Shown: in pieces, positions 46,501-53,500 of the stretch
Layout: each line of letters starts with the position of its first letter
Numbering within the stretch: the stretch's first letter is position 1
The notes under the pieces: model-generated
The model's input: only the letters and a program-made list of their open reading frames with translations
What the model was told of the DNA's origin: nothing
The model's database searches: none
Assembly: GCF_032362555.1 (NCBI RefSeq)
Contig: NC_083505.1
Location: forward strand, 4,579,501-4,643,500
Source: Amyelois transitella
Taxonomy: Eukaryota; Arthropoda; Insecta; Lepidoptera; Pyralidae
Length of the DNA: 64,000 bases
Direction: 5' to 3'
Program-made: the position numbers and the translations under genes

Positions 46501-47879
46501 AATATTTAAAGTTCAACAAGCTAACAAAAACAGAATTTAATAAAAGTGGTTATACTATAATTGTGTGGAGGGTAACTATATTATTTTATTTTATATATGC
46601 ATAAATGCATGCATAAATGCATGCAATGCAAACCACCTGCTGTAATAAAAAAATCTTTAACCATTATTATATATTTAATAAGAGCATATTAACAAAAATA
46701 ATACTTACAGAAACATCATCAGTAGGGTACAACAGGATGTCCCTGAGCGGGTCATTCAATAGCAATGTTTTGTTTTCTTGTATATAACGCTCAAAGTCCA
46801 AGGCTGTGCATTTATTCACCATCACATTCTGTAATTAAACAATAAATTATAAAAAAAATATATATATTTATCTCTTATTATGTTACATTATTATAAACTT
46901 TTTAATATAAACTGATTATATTATAAACTGGATTACTGTGCGCTGGCCATAATTTAATCATGGTCACAGCTGCAAATATCAAAGCTCAATGAACTTTATA
47001 AAATTATATGTTTGAATAGGAGAAATCTAGGCAAAAATGAAAGTTCTTTTAGTAGATGAATATTATGATATGTTTACCAAATAACTGATATTCCTAACTA
47101 AACATTATGCCATACAAATTATCAAAGCCATTTACTCTCATTTGCATGTATGGTAATCAGATGTTATGTAAATACTGTCCGAAGCAACTCCTGAGTGTAT
47201 TATAATGTTAATAAACACCGAAATAGAACATACAATTGGTGTTTTTAAAACATGCTACAAAGTACCATTTGCAAAACATAAATTAAATTGACTTTTGTAA
47301 ATAGCAGATGTGCAGTCATTTTTATTCTTCTTAATTTTAAATTTCCTATTGGTTTGGTATCTTACGGTCTTAATGTTTGTTTGTAGGTCATATGATAGTC
47401 TCATTGTTCATATATGTAATTAGTTCTAGAGGGTATGTGTTGTGTATTCTTTAAAATAGTATCATGTTGGTACCTAGCAGACAGAAAGAATGGTGAAACT
47501 TACACAAAACTACATCCTAGATTATAAAATATTCTTAAAAATTTAAATAATGCATAACATTGTCGCTTTCAATACAAATAGTATGTAGAACCAGTACACC
47601 TTTATAATTTAAAATAAGATTTGATACAGGAAATTATTAATTTTGAATTGTACAAAAGCTCAGATGAAATTAGAAACTGTTAGCTTTTATTCTTGGTATC
47701 ACTGTTCCGTTGTGATTTAGTGCGCATTTTATAAACCTGTGATGAAGGTTTCTTACTTTAAGAATGTTAAAACAAAGTACCTACCGCTATTTTCATGAAA
47801 AGGTAGGTGCGCATAATATAAATTTTCTTACCTCGTATTCGGCACCTCCTTTTTTCGACTTTGAGTTTATGGGTGGCAT
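16421..47879 (-). CDS. Zir: Zizimin-class DOCK guanine nucleotide exchange factor (DOCK9/10/11 group), complete, 34 exons
   Basis: DOCK proteins activate Rho-family GTPases; the Zizimin class (PH-DHR1-DHR2) acts on Cdc42 and, for some members, Rac. I assembled 34 exons whose phases all agree: 6168 nt, 2055 aa, almost the length of human DOCK9 (2069). The start ATG at 47879 opens a 48-nt exon; the stop TAA is at 16421-16423. Domain order: N-terminal region (1-144), PH (about 145-259), DHR1/C2 (about 605-775), helical repeats, DHR2 (about 1595-2030). Exon coordinates are in the sub-entries. Intron 29 (19585-30331) encloses two acid phosphatase genes on the opposite strand. Intron 14 holds a recent LINE insertion. 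Family assignment is strong; the orthology to Drosophila Zir rather than another Zizimin gene is inferred. GTPase specificity is not readable from the sequence. Confidence 0.95.
17241..17288. repeat. Perfect 22-bp inverted repeat with 4-nt loop (Zir intron 33)
   Basis: The arms 17241-17262 and 17267-17288 are exact reverse complements (gtaaatttattactgaggac plus tg), separated by caat. The hairpin lies 55 nt past exon 33 in the direction of Zir transcription. The absence of any mismatch indicates a recent origin or selection. Confidence 0.9.
18660..18790 (-). pseudogene. Possible eroded duplicate of Zir exon 31 in intron 31
   Basis: The minus strand here reads agggttccat, then ggcggttcaag, agagggcca and gcaccatcaga, in the same order as agggttcac, agcggttcatg, agggggcca and gcatcatcaa in exon 31. 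It contains in-frame stops and no clean splice sites. The similarity is patchy and judged by eye. It could be chance. Confidence 0.25.
20146..22846 (+). CDS. Histidine acid phosphatase (venom acid phosphatase Acph-1-like), complete, 7 exons, nested in Zir intron 29
   Basis: Histidine acid phosphatases hydrolyse phosphomonoesters at low pH in lysosomes or outside the cell. Exons: 20146-20292, 20546-20656, 20906-21145, 21395-21580, 21778-21898, 22100-22311 and 22688-22846, all GT-AG with consistent phases; 391 aa. The N-terminus has a hydrophobic signal peptide (about 1-19). Active-site motifs are present: RHGDRTP (52-58), the RTTNFDRT block (Arg119) and SAHE (His298-Glu299) in the HD/HE position. 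Cysteines typical of the fold (NCPLY; GCGESLLC) and N-glycosylation sequons (NITT, NST) occur. A candidate ATTAAA polyadenylation signal is at 22949-22954. It is a tandem paralogue of the gene at 25203-29646, sharing exon boundaries and phases. An active secreted or lysosomal enzyme is expected. Confidence 0.94.
20800..20882 (-). mobile_element. SINE 3' tail, antisense, in acid phosphatase intron 2
   Basis: Read on the minus strand it gives gtaacacaagtctcgtactt and then acttcgaggctaactt, which matches from memory the conserved tail of a lepidopteran tRNA-derived SINE family. It ends close to the acceptor of exon 3 (20906). The exact limits are uncertain. Confidence 0.5.
22847..25202. other. 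Spacer between the two nested phosphatase genes
   Basis: This holds the 3' UTR of the first phosphatase and the promoter and 5' UTR of the second. A GC-richer block near 23960-24170 could be a noncoding first exon or promoter of the second gene, but I see no decisive signal. No other coding exon was recognised. Confidence 0.4.
25203..29646 (+). CDS. Histidine acid phosphatase paralogue with degenerate active site (probable pseudophosphatase), complete, 9 exons
   Basis: Exons: 25203-25272, 25658-25725, 25945-26052, 27175-27256, 27426-27583, 27935-28117, 28518-28638, 29063-29310 and 29497-29646; 395 aa, uninterrupted. An in-frame TGA at 25137-25139 fixes the ATG at 25203. The fold is recognisable (APYGAGAMTN, WQPVPY, YHENCPRYN, GCNALC), and boundaries match the neighbouring paralogue except for one extra intron after 27256. 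Active-site changes: RHGDRTP became SHGERTP (Ser49), the RTTNFDRT arginines became Ala116 and Leu121, and the SAHE His-Glu became Thr292-Pro293. His50 and Arg53 remain. The N-terminus is a long hydrophobic segment (about 9-31), suggesting a signal anchor. A full reading frame with loss of several catalytic residues suggests a retained noncatalytic role such as binding; that role is unknown. AATAAA lies at 29691-29696. Confidence 0.9.
28140..28435 (+). mobile_element. Degenerate LINE 3' fragment in intron 6 of the second phosphatase
   Basis: The words ctgcgtgatcatatcaggaa, gaggcatttcgtagaa, agtggcgaccacgta, gggaagacgttggctgcaa and gttgtccagcagtaaaa follow the order found in the 3' coding end of lepidopteran RTE-type reverse-transcriptase elements, as I remember them. 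It is internally deleted and full of stops. Confidence 0.6.
29691..29696 (+). terminator. Polyadenylation signal of the second phosphatase gene
   Basis: AATAAA lies 45 nt after the TAG stop and is followed by a GT-rich stretch. The cleavage site was not observed. Confidence 0.5.
29697..30331. other. Remainder of Zir intron 29; nothing recognised
   Basis: AT-rich sequence between the second phosphatase and Zir exon 29. It has no convincing exon or repeat apart from a short palindromic tcacgccgcgtga near 30090. Confidence 0.4.
30332..32083 (-). CDS. Zir: Zir exons 25-29: lead-in and start of DHR2
   Basis: Exon 25 is 31923-32083, 26 is 31540-31660, 27 is 31283-31369, 28 is 30816-30940 and 29 is 30332-30473. 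Family blocks include AALYLLMRANFQH, RVHLQVIIAVSKLL, RFQESLSVINCFA, LRHAWLATLADHNARLGDHDEAAM-type helices and HIAALIAEYLKLRG. Exon 28 is strikingly GC-rich against the AT-rich introns. Exon 29 ends in phase 1 and joins exon 30 across the 10.7-kb intron that houses the phosphatase genes. Confidence 0.92.
30691..30719. repeat. Perfect 11-bp inverted repeat, Zir intron 28
   Basis: Arms tagaccataga (30691-30701) and tctatggtcta (30709-30719) flank a 7-nt loop. It is a short hairpin of unknown role. Confidence 0.7.
32442..38537 (-). CDS. Zir: Zir exons 13-24: central helical repeat region
   Basis: Exons: 38265-38537, 38056-38172, 36331-36513, 35997-36134, 35685-35880, 35518-35588, 35265-35424, 34804-35040, 34333-34453, 33593-33736, 32961-33178 and 32442-32678. 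Matches to DOCK9 include IAFLPTIFNQLFEL, SSFFFDIIVKSMAQYL, SFMDRGFVFRQI and ICSHEHFVPFNLPL. Exons 20-21 and 23 encode the low-conservation Ser/Pro-rich linkers also variable in vertebrates. Intron 14, between 36513 and 38056, contains the LINE insertion. Confidence 0.92.
33240..33345 (+). repeat. Diverged copy of the retroposon 3' region, Zir intron 22
   Basis: The order ggcggttgggtagcaactga, gattctcaattct and tagctaaatgtggctttc parallels the better-preserved copy at 46046-46215 (gggttagcaacttgtcac, ttcaattctatc, aactgaac). Heavily diverged. Confidence 0.4.
33823..33910. ncRNA. 88-nt precursor-miRNA-like hairpin in Zir intron 21
   Basis: Arm 33823-33860 and arm 33874-33910 pair over almost their whole length around a 13-nt loop. 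The pairing runs agtaca, then a 3-nt mismatch, agctcaggagata (13 bp), one mismatch, ctg, one mismatch, gccacct, a 1-nt bulge, then cga. Length, loop and mismatch pattern fit an animal pre-miRNA or a small foldback element. Expression is unknown, and either strand could be the transcript. A MITE is the main alternative, but no target duplication was found. Confidence 0.45.
36514..36526 (-). repeat. Target-site duplication copy containing the active Zir exon 15 acceptor
   Basis: On the minus strand this is TTTCCTTCCGCAG, ending exactly at the start of exon 15 (36513). The identical 13-mer is at 37855-37867, on the other side of the LINE. Confidence 0.88.
36527..37854 (-). mobile_element. 5'-truncated non-LTR retrotransposon (RTE-like LINE) with open reverse transcriptase frame
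   Basis: The 1328-bp insertion is bounded by a perfect 13-bp direct repeat. Its open frame runs unbroken from the truncated 5' edge to a stop at about 36546. It encodes most of a reverse transcriptase: QAGFRKGMGCTDQVFSLR, TFVDLEKAYDRV, GVRQGCVASPWLFNLFMD, the catalytic LLYADDQV, a thumb region, and a C-terminal block with RWFGHVERM and GRPRRTYLDQI. No endonuclease domain is present because of 5' truncation. The 3' UTR is under 25 nt and ends in (TATG)n-like sequence, which fits RTE-type elements; the clade is not certain. The intact frame and exact duplication indicate a young insertion. Its own mobility is impossible without the 5' part. Confidence 0.93.
37855..37867 (-). repeat. Target-site duplication copy that preserves the ancestral splice acceptor
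   Basis: On the minus strand TTTCCTTCCGCAG follows a pyrimidine run and a branch-point-like cattaac (about 37873-37882). This looks like the original exon 15 acceptor, now separated from its exon by the LINE. Confidence 0.85.
38991..40254 (-). CDS. Zir: Zir exons 10-12: DHR1 (C2-like) domain
   Basis: Exon 10 is 40010-40254, exon 11 39420-39619 and exon 12 38991-39111. The core shows YIHHLYVRPLSLNFESQK, ARNIACSIELRDSD, VLHHNANPTWSDEAKIRLP, HHLLFTFHHISCD and YAWVPLL, in the order and spacing of DHR1. DHR1 domains bind phosphoinositides and assist membrane recruitment. Confidence 0.94.
39130..39245 (-). repeat. Retroposon 3' region, antisense, Zir intron 11
   Basis: Read on the minus strand: ggctagcaacctgtcaacat, then cgaacagctgaacgtggcc and aatcttttcaaaacagatgg. 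This is the same family as 46046-46215 and the 45300-45402 segment. It lies within 20-50 nt of exon 12 (38991-39111). Confidence 0.65.
40678..42849 (-). CDS. Zir: Zir exons 6-9: linker between PH and DHR1
   Basis: Exon 6 is 42642-42849, exon 7 41936-42239, exon 8 41501-41718 and exon 9 40678-40868. Recognisable family blocks are FGQRILLKC, FHFDLNHEAV, NPHPDLFLVVRIDKILQG, SYRMPFAWTAK, FSAIYRQEPNKM and LLKILSDFRKPEKLAKL, all in DOCK9 order. Exon 6 carries a proline-rich run before GTLKGLEHSMN. Confidence 0.93.
41341..41484. mobile_element. MITE-like element with long terminal inverted repeats, Zir intron 8
   Basis: The left end tttataaataacacaggta and right end tacctgtattatttataaa are inverted copies. 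The pairing extends inward to aacgtacctttattt and aaataaaggtacgtt. The left arm has a roughly 15-nt extra piece that partly repeats cgtacgtaacg. A second inner stem (atctcgg and ccgagag) makes the whole block foldable. A target duplication could not be assigned. Confidence 0.65.
42297..42340. repeat. Short dispersed-repeat fragment, Zir intron 6
   Basis: The words gtgaggatgtagccgggaat and aatgccaaaaggatgaagaa match the right end of the repeat at 7955-8125. Confidence 0.4.
42976..43045 (-). repeat. LINE 3' end fragment, antisense, Zir intron 5
   Basis: catacatacattaaatcacg followed by cctctctctcgaaagggtag parallels the 3' end of the LINE at 36527 (catacataaactcacgcctc, tttcccggaggggtag). Same orientation, about 60-70 bp. 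Confidence 0.6.
43153..43984 (-). CDS. Zir: Zir exons 4-5: PH domain
   Basis: Exon 4 is 43687-43984 and exon 5 is 43153-43327. The PH domain starts at TKEGYLLKG (about residue 145), continues through FKKRYCSM and LEVYKDEKK, and ends with the hallmark helix Trp in MNDWIAAFNAAL (about 255). An acidic linker precedes it. In this family the PH domain targets the protein to phosphoinositide membranes. Confidence 0.93.
44397..44452. repeat. Imperfect hairpin, Zir intron 3
   Basis: aagctttat (44397-44405) pairs with ataaagctt (44444-44452), and gatttagc (44415-44422) pairs with gctaaatc (44428-44435). The loop is 5 nt, with an internal bulge between the two stems. Confidence 0.55.
44633..44662. repeat. 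Perfect 12-bp inverted repeat, Zir intron 3
   Basis: taaaagtatgta (44633-44644) and tacatactttta (44651-44662) flank a 6-nt loop. Confidence 0.7.
44778..44826. repeat. 22-bp near-perfect hairpin, Zir intron 3
   Basis: Arms 44778-44799 and 44805-44826 pair at 20 of 22 positions around a 5-nt loop, and one of the two mismatches is a G-U-type wobble in RNA. It is the third hairpin within 430 nt of this intron. Confidence 0.7.
44970..47879 (-). CDS. Zir: Zir exons 1-3: N-terminal Zizimin region
   Basis: Exon 1 is 47832-47879 (16 codons, MPPINSKSKKGG start). Exon 2 is 46709-46828 (40 codons, with LLNDPLRDILLYP matching the DOCK9 LNDCLREMLLFP region). Exon 3 is 44970-45142, ending in the WNLIHFKYTGYSGSF block that precedes the PH domain. 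The N-terminus is shorter than in the long DOCK9 isoforms. An alternative upstream first exon cannot be excluded. Introns 2 and 3 carry repeats and hairpins listed separately. Confidence 0.88.
45235..45402. repeat. Composite retroposon tail with internal inversion, Zir intron 2
   Basis: The left half (tcctattcttttttctatag, gtgccgggaaccacacgg) is the reverse complement of the 46054-46090 segment. The right half (aaggccaaatagctgaacat, ctaccccgcaagggatatag, tatgtatgtatg) is in sense orientation and includes the (TATG)n end. It is either two nested insertions or a twin-priming inversion of one copy. Confidence 0.7.
46046..46215 (+). repeat. Retroposon 3' region, sense, Zir intron 2
   Basis: gccgtgtggttcccggcaac, then aagaatag, ccatggatgtcgtaaaggcg, gggttagcaacttgtcacta and ttcaattctatc form the best-preserved copy of this family in the window. 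Related pieces are at 33240, 39130, 45235 and 63863. Its 3' side (46230-46345) continues into another old repeat with the word caaaatcggttgagtggtt. Confidence 0.75.
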
Positions 47880-48190
47880 TTTTGTCTGAGTGCACACACT
47901 AATAGAAATAGAAGGAAGAATATTGCATATTGTTAATATAATAGTCCATATACCTAGTTCAAATTTTAAATATTCAAATAAGAAACTACAACACTAAATG
48001 CCGAAAATCGAAATCTCAACAAGAACAAGCGAAAGCTATTTGAAGGAACGGAATTTGACAGATTTTGCAACAATATAAGAACGACATTTGATTGTCATTG
48101 TGTCATTAGGTGACAAATGACAATGACAGACGACCAAAGACATTTTTTACTCATTTGTTCTACAACAGGCTTTGATCAAGGACAATGCTG
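47880..48190 (-). promoter_or_regulatory. Probable Zir promoter/5' UTR
   Basis: Upstream of the Zir ATG the sequence carries clustered TGACA/TGTCA words (tttgacag, gattgtcattgtgtcatt, tgacaaatgacaatgacag at about 48080-48127). The two latter segments can pair as an imperfect stem. A similar composition precedes Atg4 and PPM1L. The transcription start is not known. Confidence 0.35.
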
Positions 48191-50547
48191 CCAAATTTGT
48201 ATGTGAGAATATTATGGGAGCGTGACCAGAGTGCTAAGTAAAGACGCACAAGTCTTGAGTCTAGACATTGTATTTCCCCTTACATTAAAGTGTCAATTTC
48301 AAGTCGTAGATAACATCACCTTGGATGAGTAGAGTAGCTCCGCAAATCTTATGGTTAAAATCATACATATAATTTAATCACGCGTCTTACCCGCAGAGGC
48401 AGGCAGACTACATCCATATGTCACGATCTCTGCGAAATTCTTTCGGTTTATCCACATTCATAACTTAAGCTTTCTGCAAGCTCAGCGGTTATGGATACTC
48501 TTAACCTCACCTTTTGCCACTGTTATTTTGATCAAGTTAGTTAGTTTAGGCCTTCTCACTCATACCTTTCCATCCGCTATTTCCTTGTTGTTAATGTATT
48601 GCGATACCTACTAGTCTAAGAGCTAGTGAACCCTCCGAGTAACGGTCTTCCTGTAAAGCTAGAAATTTGTAGAGTGACGATTCATAGCACACCAAGGCCA
48701 GAAATCATGACCTGGCAGGCATCTGCCCTGCACGTCATCAGCGCTTTTAATTCTTAAAATGTAAAAGACATAGGTAAGATAAAAAAACTTACTGCTGTAA
48801 GCTTCAAAATTTAATATCATTTACTTAATTTCGAAAGAAAAACTACGGGACGGAATTTGATGAAATTCAACACATATTATGTGAACGAAGCCCTGTGCAA
48901 CGGGTGGGCAAGTATGTAGTCCAACTACATATTATCTAAAACCTCGTTGTCTGTACTTACCTATGAGTAAGTGTTGAAGAAATAAAACAAATGTTACATA
49001 ACATTAAATTATATTGTATAATTATTAATTTTGGTACACATTTATCAGATAAATTCAGACAATAGACAGCCGTTGAAAGATGAACGATTGTAAAAATATT
49101 TTTTTATGTGTGTGAAAGGCGTAGCCAGGATTTTATTTAGGTAAGTATAAGTAGGTGTGGCAGATACGAGATAATTTTCTACGCCCCATAGATTTTTATA
49201 GGTATAGATTGTTTTTAAAATTTCAGATCTTCTCTTTACATACATCTACTTTTATATTAAAACTTTTTTACCTGAACAAATAAGTTTTTACATTTACTAC
49301 CTACATAAATAACTCAATAGTAGGAGTACCATGAACCTACAAGATATTTCTATATTCGTGGTCGTTTTCTAAATTTCATCGTTTCAACACAAATCTGTAA
49401 TGCGCAACTGCGCAAACGTTGAGATTGTGCATCTAATATTATGTATTTCGCATATAGCTATACACTAAACCTACCCGTAACGTAATTGCCCAACTTTACC
49501 CAAGCAGTTAGGTCTTCGAAGATAATTAGAAAAATTTTATATTCTACTTAGGTAGGTACCAACTTACTTTCTATCAGAATTCTTAATCGTATAAGTATGT
49601 ATTTAAATTAATATCGCCTTTTTTTAAAATGTTACAGTATACTTTAAAAAACCATCTTATGATTTAGTTTTGATTGAAAATCCTGCAATACATTTTAAGT
49701 AACGGCAAGTTGCAAGTCTGAATGATAGAGTTAGTTGCTTTTATAGAATACCCTGGTTACCAAATCTCTAGTTATATACATATTTGTAACGTAGATAGAT
49801 ATTTAAAAATGGCAACGCAGGCTTACAATAATAGTTTTGATAAAATATACGTATTTACTAGATTTCTTCACAAATATTAACAATTATTTGTAGAAATTTT
49901 ACATTACAATTTATTATCATTTTATAAAGAAAACATATAAATTTTTACTAAGATATAATAGCGTTTTATAAGGTTTGTGAGGAAAGTCTAAGTGAACTGC
50001 GTATTTTATTCGATGAATAGGTGCCTTAAAAATTTTAAAAAATAATACAAAGCATTTTTTATTTGGTAGGTAGGTAGGTACTAACCTATTATTGGGTAAC
50101 GTCTTAGGGTAGACCTTTTTTTGCGTTGATCTAAGATTATTTATGTTAACCATTCTACAATTATTTTATATCGCTTAACTGTAATGTATTGAATGTTATT
50201 ATCATCCATATTCATATTAATAACAGTAATACAATTTAAAATCTATTAATATTAGGTACATATTTTTTGGTTTATGGCACACATTGAGAACACACCTTGA
50301 TAAGTACATTCAAAAATGTAGATAAAGGGAAACTACATGGGGTTTACCTAATAATATTTTAAAATATCACACTTAGGTAATTGAGTATTATCAATGAACA
50401 CTTTCAAAATCTCTTATTCTTGTTTTGAAAGGTTTAACAATCAAATTGGGCCTTTTGAGATTCCCGGGGGAATGTTAGGGCGACGTTGGCGGCAGCCAAA
50501 AGCGACGAATGGGGCATGTACCGTGGCGCTTGTGCCGCCACTGACTG
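48191..50547. other. Spacer between Zir and the receptor kinase; no recognised gene
   Basis: It includes the LINE remnant at 48361-48640 and the probable 3' UTR of the receptor kinase. A minus-strand AATAAA (plus TTTATT) occurs at 49909-49914, about 640 nt past the kinase stop. Small open frames at 49045-49245 and 49917-50153 are AT-rich and unremarkable. Confidence 0.45.
48361..48640 (-). mobile_element. Diverged LINE 3' remnant, same family as the Zir intron 14 LINE
   Basis: aatttaatcacgcgtcttac, ggcaggcagactac, cacgatctctgcgaa, ttatccacattcataact, gcaagctcagcggtt and tgatcaag match the 3' coding end of the intron-14 element in the same order and orientation, with many substitutions and deletions. 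Confidence 0.75.
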
Positions 50548-53500
50548 TCAAGTGTACTCATCATCCTCATCCTCGCTTAGTTCAGATTCAGACTCCTGTT
50601 CGGGTTCCGGCAACGGGGCCAAGTAATCCATAGCGGGACGCTGAGCGGGTATCAAGTAGCCCTCGGGATCTTGCGCCGGAGGCGGAGGGCGCGGCAGACG
50701 AGTTTGCGCAGCTGTTCCACCGGCAGCTGCTGCCACTTCCAACTTCCTACAGATTTCATCAAAGCCTATTCTTTCCCTAGGATCTGATTTCCAACATGCC
50801 CGCATCAAGTCACCTGCAAATCTAGGACAGTCTTCTGGAGGCACTAATACGATGCCTTGTAAAATTAGTTTTGTTGCGCCATCATTATTATGCCCATAGA
50901 AAGGTTGTTTCCCTCGGCTATAGATTTCCCAAAGTACTACTCCGTAAGACCATACATCTGATTCGTGGGTAAATCTAGCGTAGACAATACTTTCCGGGGA
51001 CATCCACCGCACTGGCATTGGTCGTTCACCACCCATTTTGTAGTAGTCGCACGTGTAGACGTCCCTAGACATACCGAAGTCAGCAATTTTGACGGTTAGG
51101 TGGGCTCCTACGAGACAATTCCGGGCAGCAAGATCTCTGTGGACGAACCGGCGCGCGGCAAGATACTCCATACCTCGGGCTACTTGTAAGGCGACATGAA
51201 GGAGCGCAGGTTCATCCAAAACTGGCCCTGGGCGGCCTCCTCCTCTGGAACCTCTTAGTACACCGGCCAAGTCACCCCACTCCATATACTCGAACACCAT
51301 CCAAGGTGTCGCGTTTATATCATCTGAAAAAAAAAACAAAATTCTGCTGATTTGTGAGATCTGTAGAATGGAACCGAACGAAAAGAAGTATAAAAAATGG
51401 TTTGTTATAAGATAAATTATTACAAAGCTTACCCCTATACACCACTCCAATCAAGGTCAGTATATTCGGATGTCGGAAAGCTGACATTATGGAGACTTCA
51501 CGAACGAAGTCCTCCTCCGCGCTGCGGCCGGCACTTTCTTTCAGCACTTTGATAGCGACCACTTGTTCTCCAGACCCAGATTTTAGCAATCCTGAAACGT
51601 AAATTATGGATTTGTTGTTTAAACAACTGTATGATAATTAATTACTCTCCCTCGTTTGGATGCATTTTTATAGATTTGTATTTTCAGACCATTTCGTTTT
51701 CACGTTCCTAAAGATTTATCTCTGTGAAAATTTATATCATGCGATTATAGACTTATCTATCTATCATCTCACCAGCATTGAGCATGTGCTACATATTCTA
51801 TCTACTAACTATAAATGCGCTTGGATGTATGTTTGATAATCTTTGAAGCTAAATCCACTGTACGAATTTTGATAAAATTTAGAACACGGGTAGAATATAA
51901 CCTAATATAAATCACACAGTCTAATACCAAAATTCCCACTGGAGTGAAGCCCCGAAGACAGTGCAGCTATTATTACTACCTGAAAATTACAATGATAAAA
52001 AACGATATAGGTATAAGGGACACCAAACTGACCTTTATGAACTTTCCCGAAGCATCCTTCCCCGACTTCCTCTAAAAACGTCAAGGCATTCCCGTCCAGC
52101 AGTGGTACTTGCGAGTCATTGGTGTCGTCAGTCTTCACAGTGCTGCTTGCTGCGGCAGCATGCTGCAGCTGCCCGCCGTAGACGCCGTACTGGGGGTTCG
52201 TTATATACCGGTCAGCTAGAAGAGGCTCGCCTGGCCGACGCTAAGGACAAGAGAGCAGCGTCACCAGGTTACTTTGATTTGGTCTGTTTTTATTTATTTA
52301 TTTAATTTATTACAGAAATATGTCAAGCCCGGTGTTAAAATTAGGGATTATTTTAATCAACCGAGCGGATGATGCTGAGAGAGGGTAGCGAAGGGAACGG
52401 TCTAAATCTAACCATGAAAGAACCTAAAACTCCACAACGATTTTAAAATCTGAATTTTTTGGAACAAAGTATAAGTGGCACATCATCTATTTTTGGATAC
52501 CTACTTTCCTGCCAATAATTCTTTAAAATCGGGTTGGCTTTTTCCAGACTAAAGACTCTCTTCTACCGTAAGGGATAAAATATCACATAAGTATGTATGT
52601 ACGACTCTTTCCCGGAGGGCTAGGCAAAGATTATATATGTTCACTTTGTTTAATCCGATTTTATTAAATTTTGTAACCTCGTCGGTACAGATTACTCTTG
52701 ACCTGAACTTTCACCAGAAGAATCAGATTTGATCAAGGTTCTTCTAGGCCTTTCGTACAACCTTTCTTTCACAAACAACTCATTTCAATACATTATATGA
52801 ATGCTTACCGGTTGCGTCTTGCCATCTACAAGTCGTATTCGCTTCCTGAGGTAATAAGCGATGATGGTGGCTGTGACTATGACCAGCACCAGCGCCCCCA
52901 AAGCTGTGACCGCGAGGAGAGCCCCCGTCCCGCCAGTCACGTTAGCCTCTTGGATGGATCCGTCTACTTTGGCCTCCGATACCCTCGTGCTACTGATCAG
53001 TAAATTCGATATCTGAAAAGAGATTTTCTTTAAAATTTACAATAAACAAGTGTGATACCCCACCTAGATTGGGTTCCCCTCTTAAAACTTCCAATAGACT
53101 TTGGTGAAAAACTCACATAATCTGACTAGTCTGCATAGTACTACACAAGTACATCTGGTGCACTTGCACCCACATACTTAGTGACGCTTAGTTACACCAC
53201 ACCATAGTTAACACCACATTCGATATGGCTACAATGCAATGTGGCCTGTACCAATACATTTAGATTTGGCTGCTACGATGCCGTAGGTCTTACGAGTTGG
53301 TAGATCAATTTAAAAACCAATACACGTCAAATTACCTATTCAATTTATTTGAACACTCTTTCTATCGGAAGAGAATAACAAAAGTGTTTCGTTTAAACGT
53401 CAAATGCTCCCAATTTGGACGATAACTTTATCAAGGCTGACCAATTATGAATATTTATCAGTATTCTATGGAAAAACACTGATTCCACGGTCATCCCATC

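Noticed and set aside
46595-46630. Short tandem atgcataaatgc-type repeats as a possible CRISPR-like array or satellite
   Set aside because: Only a few imperfect units of low-complexity sequence in a eukaryotic intron.
51961-52305. 114-codon plus-strand frame over the receptor kinase P-loop exon
   Set aside because: Antisense shadow of exon 52033-52240.
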